NCBI GenBank assembly: GCA_044238435.1
Contig: JBIIDH010000037.1
Location: 1 to 31,943, forward strand
From: VFMC01 sp044238435
Lineage (GTDB): Bacteria > Actinomycetota > Acidimicrobiia > Acidimicrobiales > Ilumatobacteraceae
DNA: 31,943 nt
Direction of reading: 5' to 3'
Shown: one piece after another, positions 15,383 to 23,900 of the stretch
How positions within the stretch are numbered: position 1 is the first letter of the stretch
Layout: each line of letters starts with the position of its first letter
Position numbers and translations under genes: made by a program
The notes under the pieces: model-generated
What the model was told of the DNA's origin: nothing
Databases searched by the model: none
What the model saw: only the letters and a program-made list of their open reading frames with translations

Positions 15383-16971
15383 TGCCCCGCCCCGGATTCG
15401 TCCTCGAGGTCGACCGCTCCACCCCGCCGCTGCTGTTCTGGCGCGGTGAGAACTTCAGCCTCGAGAAGCTGCCCGCCGGCCGCAGCCGGGTGATCTACCC
15501 GCCCGAGCCGCTGCCCGCCATCGACGACATCGACGGCGCCATCGTGCACGCGCTGCTGAACCCCATCGACAGCGACCCGCTGCCCGCGCAGCTGTTCCCC
15601 GGCATGAAGCTGACCATCGCGTTCGACGATGTGAGCCTGCCGCTGCCGAAGATGCAGTCGCCCGATACGCGCCAGCGCGTGATCGAAGCCGTGCTCGACA
15701 TGGCCGCAGCCGCCGGTGTCGACGACGTGCACATCATCGCCGCGCTCGGTCTGCACCGTCGGATGCACGAGTACGAGCTGCGCCACGCCCTCGGCGACCG
15801 CATCTACGACGCGTTCCACCCGCGCGGCATGCTGTACCAGCACGACGCCGAAGACCACGACAACCTGGCCGTCATCGGCACCACCGACCACGGTGAGGTG
15901 CTCGAGATCAACAAGCGTGCCGCCGACAGCGATCTGGTCGTGTACGTGAACATCAACTCGGTGCCGATGGACGGCGGCTGGAAGAGCATCACCACCGGCC
16001 TCGCCAGCTACCGCTGCCTGAGCGTGCACCACAACGGCGAGACGCTGCAGAACACCCGCAGCCTGATGGGCCATCGCAAGCACAGCGCGCTGCACACCAG
16101 CATCTGGCGCCTCGGCCAGGTACTGCGCGACCACGGTCCGAAACTGTTCCAGATCGAGACCACGCTGAACACCGACATGTTCCCGAAGCCGTTCGACTTC
16201 ATCTCCAAGCGCGAGTGGGAGTGGAACGCGAAGGACCGGGCCACGTTCCTGGCCACCAGCAAGTCGCTGAACCGCATGCCCGTGCGGGCCGCTCGCAAGA
16301 TCTTCCACTCCATCGAGAGCCCGCACCAGATGACCAGCATCCAGGCGGGCGAGACCAGCGCCGTTCACGAGCGCACGCTCGAGCACGTGTACCGCCAGCA
16401 ACTCGTCCCGGTGGAGGGCCAGACCGACATCCTCACGCTGGGCATCCCGTTCGTGTGCCCCTACAACCCCGACGGCATCATGAACCCGATCCTCGTGATG
16501 TGCATGGGGCTCGGGTACCTGTTCAACATGTACCGCAACAAGCCGCTGGTGCGTGAGGGGGGCGTCATCATCATGACCCACCCCACCTACCGCGAGTTCC
16601 ACCCGGTGCACCACCCCAGTTACATCGACTTCTTCGAGCAGGTGCTGCCCGACACCACCGATCCGGTGGTGATGGGCCACAAGTGGGAGAAGCAGTACGC
16701 CGAGGACGAGTGGTACCGCCACCTCTACCGCACCGGCAACGCCTACCACGGCGTGCACCCGTTCTACGCCTGGTACTGGGGCGCCCACGGCCAGCAGCAC
16801 GCCGGCAAGATCATCATCGTCGGCGGCGACCCGCCCACCGTGCGCCGGCTCGGCTTCACGCCGGCCAGCACGATGGACGACGCGTTCGAGATCGCCTCCG
16901 ACGTGGTGGGCCGCGCCCCCACCATCACCCATCTGCACGTGCCCGCCCTGTTGGTCGCCGACGTCACATGA
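15382..16971 (+). CDS. LarA/DUF2088-like protein lacking a catalytic histidine
   Basis: This 529-residue protein has an N-terminal DUF2088 (lactate racemase LarA) domain. Recognisable pieces are FDDVSLPLP, ALGLHRRMHEYELRHALGD, QHDAEDHDNLAVIGTTDHG, INKRAADSDLVV and GGWKSITTGLASYRCLSVHH. Aligned by spacing with LarA (numbering from memory), H125 matches H108, K201 matches the pincer-anchoring K184 (76 residues apart in both) and H217 matches Ni ligand H200. The second catalytic His, H174, is I191, and Arg of DDxTRP is Leu. The C-terminal part (ILTLGIPFVCPYNPDGIMNP onward) is longer than in LarA. It may bind a nickel-pincer cofactor but is unlikely to be an ordinary lactate racemase. No larB, larC or larE is in the window. 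The stop overlaps the next start (ATGA). Confidence 0.8.
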   Translation: MPRPGFVLEVDRSTPPLLFWRGENFSLEKLPAGRSRVIYPPEPLPAIDDIDGAIVHALLNPIDSDPLPAQLFPGMKLTIAFDDVSLPLPKMQSPDTRQRVIEAVLDMAAAAGVDDVHIIAALGLHRRMHEYELRHALGDRIYDAFHPRGMLYQHDAEDHDNLAVIGTTDHGEVLEINKRAADSDLVVYVNINSVPMDGGWKSITTGLASYRCLSVHHNGETLQNTRSLMGHRKHSALHTSIWRLGQVLRDHGPKLFQIETTLNTDMFPKPFDFISKREWEWNAKDRATFLATSKSLNRMPVRAARKIFHSIESPHQMTSIQAGETSAVHERTLEHVYRQQLVPVEGQTDILTLGIPFVCPYNPDGIMNPILVMCMGLGYLFNMYRNKPLVREGGVIIMTHPTYREFHPVHHPSYIDFFEQVLPDTTDPVVMGHKWEKQYAEDEWYRHLYRTGNAYHGVHPFYAWYWGAHGQQHAGKIIIVGGDPPTVRRLGFTPASTMDDAFEIASDVVGRAPTITHLHVPALLVADVT

Positions 16972-17987
16972 GCAGCGGCGGTTCGGTCTCGCGCAGCATG
17001 GTGCGCCGCGCTGCCCGCCTCGGCGGGTCGGCCGAGCGCGTCGTCACCCGCATCGCCAAGCCTGCGCGCAACCTCGGCTTCCCGTACCGCAAGCCCACCG
17101 TACCCAAGGGTGTGGAGGTGCCGCCCGCCCCGGCGAAGCTGGGCGCCGACTACGACACCGCGTGGGCCCGCAAGGCGCCTGCTCGGGCAGCGCGCACGGT
17201 CATCACCCGCGGCCCGCTGCGCGTCTTCACCCGCCTGGTGGCGCGGCCCGAGGTGCTGGGTATCGACCGGCTCGACGACCTCATCGCCCGCGGCGACGAC
17301 GCCCCACCGGTGATCTTCACCCCCAACCACCACAGCCACCTCGACACGCTGCTGATGGTGGAGGCCGTGCCCGAGCCATGGCGCTCGAAGCTCATCATCG
17401 CCGCTGCCGCCGACTACTTCTTCACCACCCGCGCCAAGAGCGCCGCTGCGGCACTCACGCTGAATGCTCTGCCCATCGACCGCGAGGTCACCGGCCGCAA
17501 GAGCAGCGACATGATCCGCGACCTCATCGACGACGGCTGGAGCCTCGTCATCTACCCCGAGGGCGGGCGCTCACCCGACGGTTGGGGCCAGGAGTTCAAG
17601 GGGGGCGCCGCCTACCTGTCGGCCCGCACCGGTGCGCCCGTGGTGCCGGTGTTCATCGACGGCAGCGGCGCCATCTACGGCAAGGGCATGAAGCGACCCA
17701 AGCCCGGCCACACGAAGGTGGTGTTCGGCGCCGCCCTGCGGCCCACCGAGGGCGAGAACACCCGGCGCTACAACGCCCGCATCGATGCCGCCGTGACGGC
17801 GCTGGGCGACGAGGCCCTCACCGACTTCTGGACCGCCCGGCAGCGAGCCGCCCGCGGCTCGAGCCCGAAGCTCACCGGCCCCGAGTACAACGGCTGGCGC
17901 CGCCAGTGGGCCATCGCCGAGCAGCGCAAGTTGGGCGCAGCGGCCAAGCGCCGCCGGCAGAAGCGCCGCTGGCCCGACCTCGGCTGA
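16968..17987 (+). CDS. PlsC-type 1-acylglycerol-3-phosphate acyltransferase family protein
   Basis: This 339-residue acyltransferase is the last gene of the TetR-linked operon. The catalytic HX4D motif is NHHSHLD (H121-D126), the phosphate-binding motif is YPEGGRS (E198-S202), and the later PVVPVFIDG block follows. A basic N-terminus (first 45 residues rich in Arg/Lys) and a basic C-terminus (AAKRRRQKRR) suggest membrane-surface association; no strong transmembrane segment is evident. It would transfer an acyl chain to a lysophospholipid or to a related glycerol- or alcohol-type acceptor made by the upstream enzymes. Its ATGA overlap with the previous gene implies coupled translation. Confidence 0.88.
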   Translation: MSSGGSVSRSMVRRAARLGGSAERVVTRIAKPARNLGFPYRKPTVPKGVEVPPAPAKLGADYDTAWARKAPARAARTVITRGPLRVFTRLVARPEVLGIDRLDDLIARGDDAPPVIFTPNHHSHLDTLLMVEAVPEPWRSKLIIAAAADYFFTTRAKSAAAALTLNALPIDREVTGRKSSDMIRDLIDDGWSLVIYPEGGRSPDGWGQEFKGGAAYLSARTGAPVVPVFIDGSGAIYGKGMKRPKPGHTKVVFGAALRPTEGENTRRYNARIDAAVTALGDEALTDFWTARQRAARGSSPKLTGPEYNGWRRQWAIAEQRKLGAAAKRRRQKRRWPDLG

Positions 17988-18026
17988 CCCGAACTCCGCC
18001 GCTGCGGTGAACGCCCGCTCCACGCA

Positions 18027-18070
18027 GCGCGTGTCGAGTTGCGGCCGTCACGCGGCCCGAACTCGACACG
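18027..18070. repeat. 44-bp palindromic repeat, copy 1
   Basis: The unit contains an 11-bp perfect outer stem (18030-18040 with 18060-18070), a two-base internal loop on each side, and a GGCCG-TCACG-CGGCC inner hairpin. It begins GCGCGTGTCGAGTT. It lies 39 bp after the acyltransferase stop and could end that operon. A second copy follows 18 bp later. Confidence 0.85.
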
Positions 18071-18088
18071 GCCGACGGTCTCACCGCT

Positions 18089-18135
18089 GCGCGTGTCGAG
18101 TTGCGGCCGTCACGCGGCCCGAAGTCGACACGCGC
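18089..18135. repeat. 44-bp palindromic repeat, copy 2
   Basis: This copy is identical to copy 1 over 44 bp except for one base (18124, G in place of C). Its outer stem extends to 14 bp (18089-18102 with 18122-18135) with one mismatch caused by that change. It ends 12 bp before the start codon of the VOC gene. The two copies have a 62-bp period, reminiscent of REP-type or BIME elements. Confidence 0.85.
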
Positions 18136-18147
18136 GATGATCGCCGG

Positions 18148-18825
18148 ATGATCCGCCTCCGCCAGGTCGCCCTCGTCGCCCGCCACCTCGACCGCGCCGT
18201 CGATGCACTGTGCAGCGAGTTCGGCCTCACCGTCTGCTATCGCGATCCCGGTGTGGCCACGTTCGGTCTGGTGAACGCGCTGATGGCCGTGGGCGACCAG
18301 TTCCTCGAGGTGGTGGCGCCAGCCCAAGAGGGCACCACCGCTGGTCGACTGCTCGACAAACGCTGCCCCGGCGACCCATCGGCCGTGACCGGCTACATGG
18401 CCATCTACCAGGTCGACGACCTCGACCGTCGTGAGCAATACCTCACCGAGCACGGCGTGCGCATCGTGTGGCGCGGCGACTTCGCCACCATCCGCGGGCG
18501 CCACCTCCACCCTGCCGACGTGGGCGGCGCCATCGTCAGCCTCGACGAGCCCACACCACCGGAGTCGTGGATGTGGGCGGGCACCGACTGGCAGGCGCAT
18601 CGCGACACGTCGGTCGTCACGGCCATCGCCGGTGTGACCGTGCGCGCCCACGACTCGGCAGCCATGCGTGCCCGCTGGTGCGAACTCGGCGTCGACCACG
18701 CCGTCCGGTTCGAGCCCGCGGGCGACGGCTCGGAAGGCATCGATGAACTGGAACTGGTTGCTGCCGACCGCGCTCGCGCCGGTGAGGTGCGCCGACTCGG
18801 GCAGTTGACGATCAGATTGGTGTGA
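18148..18825 (+). CDS. VOC/glyoxalase-like protein
   Basis: This 225-residue protein resembles the glyoxalase/VOC superfamily. The opening LRQVALVARHLDRAVDALCSEFGL, with a conserved position for 'FGLVNALMAVGDQFLEVV', and the second half (VVTAIAGVTVRAHDSAAMRARWCELGV) form two paired beta-alpha-beta modules. It could be a metal-dependent lyase, isomerase or dioxygenase, or a ligand-binding protein. The usual first-strand metal His is not obvious here. ATG 18148 was chosen because the open frame upstream lies inside the palindromic repeats. A GATGAT hexamer six bases before the ATG may serve as a -10. It is convergent with the LysM gene (15 bp). Confidence 0.75.
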   Translation: MIRLRQVALVARHLDRAVDALCSEFGLTVCYRDPGVATFGLVNALMAVGDQFLEVVAPAQEGTTAGRLLDKRCPGDPSAVTGYMAIYQVDDLDRREQYLTEHGVRIVWRGDFATIRGRHLHPADVGGAIVSLDEPTPPESWMWAGTDWQAHRDTSVVTAIAGVTVRAHDSAAMRARWCELGVDHAVRFEPAGDGSEGIDELELVAADRARAGEVRRLGQLTIRLV

Positions 18826-18840
18826 GGCCCCGGCCGGGAC

Positions 18841-19497
18841 TCAGCACTCGCCGGGCTTGCCGGGGATGACGATGGTGACGCCGACGATGAACGCCTTGTA
18901 GCCCTTCGTCGCCGCGTTCGCTGCGTCGAGGTCGGCGAGGCTGACGTTGAAGTTCTTCGCCACGGTGCCGGGCAGGTCGCCGGCCTGGATGACGTAGGTG
19001 CCCTTCTGGCACAGCCCGACCGTGGTGGTGGGTGCGGCCGTGACGGGCGCCGCCGTGGTGGCCGTGGACCCATCGGTGGTGGCCAGCGTGGTGGCGGTGA
19101 CCGGGGCGACACCCGGCACCGTGGCGCCAGCAGGGATCTTGATGGTGGCGCCGACACCCGGCCACTCGGGCACGATGCCGCTGTCGTCGAGCGTCCAGCC
19201 ATTGAGCGCCATGAGATCTTCGAACTTCACCTTGAACTTCGACGCCACCGTCGACGGATAGTCGTTGGCCTGGATGACGTAGGTGCTCTCGTACTGCAGG
19301 ATGGCGCCCGGTGTGTCGGGCGCCGTGGTGACCACCGCGGCCGTGACCGGCGCCGGCGGAATGGTGACGTAGTTGGTGGCGCCGATGGTGATGGGTGCCG
19401 ACGAGCTGGTGGCCGCGTCGCCACCGCACGAGGCCAGACCGAGCGCAGTGGCGCCCACCACCAGACCGACACCTGCAAACACCGTGAAACGATTCAT
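18841..19497 (-). CDS. Secreted LysM-domain lipoprotein
   Basis: This 218-residue protein has a signal peptide (FTVFAGVGLVVGATALGL) and lipobox LASC, so it is probably anchored outside the cell membrane. After a Thr/Ala-rich linker there are two LysM-like modules: STYVIQANDYPSTVASKFKV...GATIKIPAG and GTYVIQAGDLPGTVAKNFNV...GVTIVIPGK, with a second Thr/Ala-rich linker between. LysM domains bind peptidoglycan or chitin-like glycans. No catalytic domain is visible, so it may be an anchor or sensor of the cell wall. A TACGCT element nine bases before the ATG, on the minus strand, suggests a very short leader. It is transcribed towards the VOC gene. Confidence 0.82.
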   Translation of the reverse strand: MNRFTVFAGVGLVVGATALGLASCGGDAATSSSAPITIGATNYVTIPPAPVTAAVVTTAPDTPGAILQYESTYVIQANDYPSTVASKFKVKFEDLMALNGWTLDDSGIVPEWPGVGATIKIPAGATVPGVAPVTATTLATTDGSTATTAAPVTAAPTTTVGLCQKGTYVIQAGDLPGTVAKNFNVSLADLDAANAATKGYKAFIVGVTIVIPGKPGEC

Positions 19498-19540
19498 GAT
19501 GACCCCAGCGTAGAGCGACGAACGGCCGATCGGGGCGCGC

Positions 19541-20992
19541 CTAGGTGAGCGGCCGGGCAGTCGGGGTGATGGGAGCCGGCAGCGCCGAGCTGCCCATCAG
19601 CCACTCGTCGACCCCCGCCGCGCAGGCCCGCCCTTCGGCGATGGCCCACACGATGAGGCTCTGGCCGCGGCCCATGTCGCCGGCGACGAACACACCGGGC
19701 ACGTTGGTCATGAACCGAGCGTCGCGGGCGACGTTGCCGCGCTCGTCGAACGACACGCCCAACTGGTCGAGCCACGAGCCCTTCTCGGGACCGACGAAAC
19801 CCATCGCCAGGAAGACGAAGTCGGCGGCCATCTCGCGCTCGCTGCCCGCCACCTTCTCGAAGCGGCCGTTCACCATCTCGACCTCGTGCACCAGTAGGGC
19901 CTTCACTCGGCCGGTGCCGTCGTCGACGAAACGCTCGGTGTTCACGCTGTACACCCGCTCGCCACCCTCTTCATGGGCCGACGCCACTCGATACACCATG
20001 CTGTAGGTGGGCCACGGGTTGTTGGCGGCTCGCTCCTCGGGCGGCCGGGGCATGATCTCGAGCTGGGTGACGCTCGCCGCTCCCTGGCGGTGCGCCGTAC
20101 CGAGGCAGTCGGCACCGGTGTCGCCGCCACCGATGATGACCACGTGCTTACCGGCGACGTCGATCGGGCTGGCAGCGAGGTCGCCCTCCTGCACCTTGTT
20201 CGCGAACGGCAGGTACTCCATCGCCTGGTGGATACCGGCCAGCTCGCGGCCCGGCACCGACAGGTCGCGCCACGCCGTGGCCCCGGCGGCCAGCACCACC
20301 GCGTCGTACGACGCCAGCAGCACCTCGATGTCGACGTTCTCACCCACGGTTGCGTTGGTGCGGAACTCGGTGCCCTCGGCCTCCATCTGGGCGATGCGCC
20401 GGTCGAGGTGGCGCTTCTCCATCTTGAACTCGGGGATGCCGTAGCGCAGCAGACCGCCGATTCGATCGGCGCGTTCGAGCACCACCACGTCGTGCCCTGC
20501 CCGGGTGAGCTGCTGGGCGACAGCGAGCCCCGCCGGGCCCGACCCGATCACAGCAATGCGCTTGCCGGTGCGCACCGACGGCAGCTGCGGGGTGACCCAT
20601 CCTTCGTCCCAGGCGCGGTCGATGATCTCGACCTCGACCTGCTTGATGGCAACCGCGTCCTGGTTGATGCCCAGCACACACGCCGACTCGCACGGCGCCG
20701 GGCACAGCCGACCGGTGAACTCGGGGAAGTTGTTCGTGGCGTGGAGGCGGTCGATGGCGTCGTGCCAGTGATCGCGGTAGACGAGGTCGTTCCAGTCGGG
20801 GATGAGGTTGCCGAGCGGGCAGCCGTTGTTGCAGAACGGGATGCCGCAGTCCATGCAGCGACCCGCCTGGGTGCGCACCTTCTCGACCGGGAACTCCTCG
20901 TACACCTCCTTCCAGTCGCGCAGCCGCACCGGCACCGCACGCCTCGTCGGCGTCTCGCGCTGCCACTTCAGAAAGCCCGTCACCTCACCCAC
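19541..20992 (-). CDS. gltD: Glutamate synthase (NADPH) small subunit
   Basis: GltD supplies NADPH-derived electrons to GltB for glutamate synthesis from glutamine and 2-oxoglutarate. It is 483 residues. The N-terminal Fe-S region has CMDCGIPFC, NNGCPLGN and LCPAPCESACV Cys clusters. FAD- and NADPH-binding Rossmann motifs are IAVIGSGPAGLAVAQQL and HVVIIGGGDTGADCLGTA. The C-terminal FVAGDMGRGQSLIVWAI completes the FAD domain. It starts at GTG 20992, overlapping the end of gltB by 8 bp. The gltB-gltD order and overlap are typical and imply one operon. Confidence 0.97.
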   Translation of the reverse strand: MGEVTGFLKWQRETPTRRAVPVRLRDWKEVYEEFPVEKVRTQAGRCMDCGIPFCNNGCPLGNLIPDWNDLVYRDHWHDAIDRLHATNNFPEFTGRLCPAPCESACVLGINQDAVAIKQVEVEIIDRAWDEGWVTPQLPSVRTGKRIAVIGSGPAGLAVAQQLTRAGHDVVVLERADRIGGLLRYGIPEFKMEKRHLDRRIAQMEAEGTEFRTNATVGENVDIEVLLASYDAVVLAAGATAWRDLSVPGRELAGIHQAMEYLPFANKVQEGDLAASPIDVAGKHVVIIGGGDTGADCLGTAHRQGAASVTQLEIMPRPPEERAANNPWPTYSMVYRVASAHEEGGERVYSVNTERFVDDGTGRVKALLVHEVEMVNGRFEKVAGSEREMAADFVFLAMGFVGPEKGSWLDQLGVSFDERGNVARDARFMTNVPGVFVAGDMGRGQSLIVWAIAEGRACAAGVDEWLMGSSALPAPITPTARPLT

Positions 20993-23900
20993 GGCTCGCC
21001 TCCATCACCTTGTCGAGCGTCGTGGCCTCGTCGAGGCCATCCGCTTCCGCTTGCTTCATCACGGCCAACACCCGGGCGTAGTCGCGGGGCATCACCCGCT
21101 TGAACGCCGTCACCGCCTGAGCCCAGTCGCCCAGCAGGTCGGTGGCCAGCACCGACCCGGTGTGACGGGCGTGTGCCGCCACCGTGTCGGCCAGGAAGGC
21201 CTCGTCGTCGCTGTCGAGCGGCTGCAGATCGACCATCTCGTAGTTCAGCTTCGTGGCGAACACGTCGTGCGGGTCGTGCACGTAGGCCACGCCGCCGCTC
21301 ATGCCCGCACCGAAGTTGCGGCCGGTGGGACCGAGCACGACGACACGGCCGCCGGTCATGTACTCGCAGCCGTGGTCGCCCACACCCTCCACCACTGCTG
21401 TGGCACCCGAGTTGCGCACGCAGAAGCGCTCGCCCACGATGCCGCTGAGGTAGATCTCGCCGCCCGTGGCGCCGTAGCCGATGACGTTGCCGGCGATGAC
21501 GTTGTCGGCCGCGAACAGCGTGGCGTCGCGGTCGGGCCGCACGATCACCCGGCCGCCCGACAGGCCCTTGCCGACGTAGTCGTTGGCGTCGCCCTCGAGG
21601 TCGAGGGTGATGCCACGCGGCACGAACGCACCCAGGCTCTGGCCCGCCGACCCGCGCAGGTGGATGTGGATGGTGTCGTCGGGCAGGCCGGCGCCGCCAT
21701 GGCGCAGCGTGACCTGGTGGCCGAGCATCGTGCCCACCGTGCGGTGGACGTTACGGATGGGCAACTCGATGGTCACCCGCTCGCCGGTTTCGATGGCTGC
21801 GGCCGCCAGTTCGATGAGCTGGTTGTCGAGCGCCTCGTCGAGGCCGTGGTCCTGGGCGACGCTGCGGTACAGCGTCTGCGAGTAGGGGTTCTGCGGCACG
21901 GACAGGATGGGCGAGATGTCGAGGCCCTTGGCCTTCCAGTGGGCCACTGCCTTGTGGGTGTCGAGCACCTCCACCTGGCCGATCATCTCGTCGAGGGTGC
22001 GGAACCCGAGCTGCGCCATCCATTCGCGCACCTCTTCGGCGATGTACTCCATGAAGTTCACGACGAACTCGGGCTTGCCGCTGAAGCGCTTGCGCAGTTC
22101 GGGGTTCTGGGTGGCCACACCCACCGGGCAGGTGTCGAGGTGGCAGACGCGCATCATGATGCAGCCGCTCACCACCAGCGGAGCCGTGGCGAACCCGAAC
22201 TCCTCGGCACCCAGCAGCGCGGCGATCACCACGTCGCGGCCGGTCTTCATCTGGCCGTCGGCCTGCACCACGATGCGGTCGCGCAGACCGTTCAGCAGCA
22301 GCGTCTGCTGCGCCTCGGCCAGGCCCAGCTCCCACGGCGCACCGGCGTGCTTCAACGAGGTGAGCGGCGAGGCGCCGGTGCCCCCGTCGTGGCCGCTGAT
22401 CAGCACCACATCGGCCTTCGCCTTGCTCACACCCGCCGCCACGGTGCCCACGCCCACCTCGGCCACCAGCTTCACGTGCACCCGCGCAGACGGGTTGGCG
22501 TTCTTCAGGTCGTGGATGAGCTGCTTGAGATCTTCGATCGAATAGATGTCGTGGTGCGGCGGCGGGCTGATGAGGCCCACGCCCGGTGTGCTGTGGCGGG
22601 TCTTGGCCACCCACGGGTACACCTTGTGGCCGGGCAGCTGCCCGCCCTCGCCGGGCTTGGCGCCCTGGGCCATCTTGATCTGCAGGTCGTCGGCGTGGGT
22701 GAGGTACTCGCTCGTCACGCCGAACCGGCCGCTGGCCACCTGCTTGATGGCGCTGCGACGCTGCGGGTCGTACAGGCGCTCACTGTCCTCGCCACCCTCG
22801 CCCGTGTTGCTCTTCGCCCCGATCGAGTTCATCGCGATGGCCAGCGTCTCGTGCGCCTCGGCGCTGATCGAGCCGTAGCTCATCGCGCCCGTCGAGAACC
22901 GCTTCACGATCTCGCTGACCGGCTCGACCTCGTCGATCGGCACCGGGGTGCGGCCGGCGAGGTCGAACTCGAACAGGCCGCGCAGCGTGGCGAGGTGCTT
23001 GGCCTGGTCGTCGACCAGCGCGGTGTACTGCTTGAAGATGTCGTAGCGGCCCGCACGTGTGGCGTGCTGCAGCTTGTAGACGGTCTCGGGGTTGAACAGG
23101 TGCACCTCACCCTCGCGGCGCCACTGGTACTCGCCACCGAGTTCGAGCTGGCGGTGGGCCCGCTCGCTGGGCCGCTTCGGGTGCGCCGTGAGGTGCCGGG
23201 CGGCCACCTCGGCCGCCACCTCGTCGAGGCCGATGCCGCCGATGCGGCTGACCGTGCCGGTGAAGTACTCGTCGACGAGGTCGTGCCCGAGGCCGATGGC
23301 CTCGAAGATCTGCGCGCCCGTGTAGCTGGCCACGGTGCTGACGCCCATCTTGCTCATCACCTTCAGCACGCCCTTGCCGGCGGCCTTGATGTACTGCTTG
23401 ACGGCCTTCTTCGGGTCCATGCCACCCAGGCCGTTCAGGTCCTGGCTGATCATGTCCTCGATGCTCTCGAAGGCAAGGTAGGGGTTGATGGCCCCGGCGC
23501 CGAAGCCCACGAGCAGCGCCATGTGGTGCACCTCGCGGGCGTCGCCGCACTCGACGATGAGGCCCACCTTGGTGCGCTGCTTCTCGCGGATGAGGTGGTG
23601 GTGCACGGCGGCGGTGAGCAGCAGCGACGGGATGGGCGCTTCCACCTCGTCGCTGTTGCGGTCGCTCAGCACGATCACGCGGGCGCCCTCGTCGATGGCC
23701 TTGCTCACCTTGGCGCGCACTGCGTCGAGCGCGCGCTTCATGGCCAGGCCACCGCCGGCGACGCGGTAGAGGCCGCTCACCACCACGGCGCGCAGGTCGG
23801 GGAAGGCACCGTCGTCGTCGATGTGGATGATCTTCGCGAGGTCGTCGTTGTCGATGACCGGGAACGGCAGCGCCAACTGACGGCAGCTCTCGGGCCCCGG

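Noticed and set aside
15382..16971. Simple annotation as nickel-dependent lactate racemase
   Set aside because: The second catalytic His and the conserved Arg are missing, the C-terminal part is long, and the gene sits in a lipid-type operon.
18007..18147. An N-terminal extension of the VOC protein from 18007
   Set aside because: The extension would be translated through the two palindromic repeats and has Arg/His-rich composition; the VOC domain begins properly at ATG 18148.
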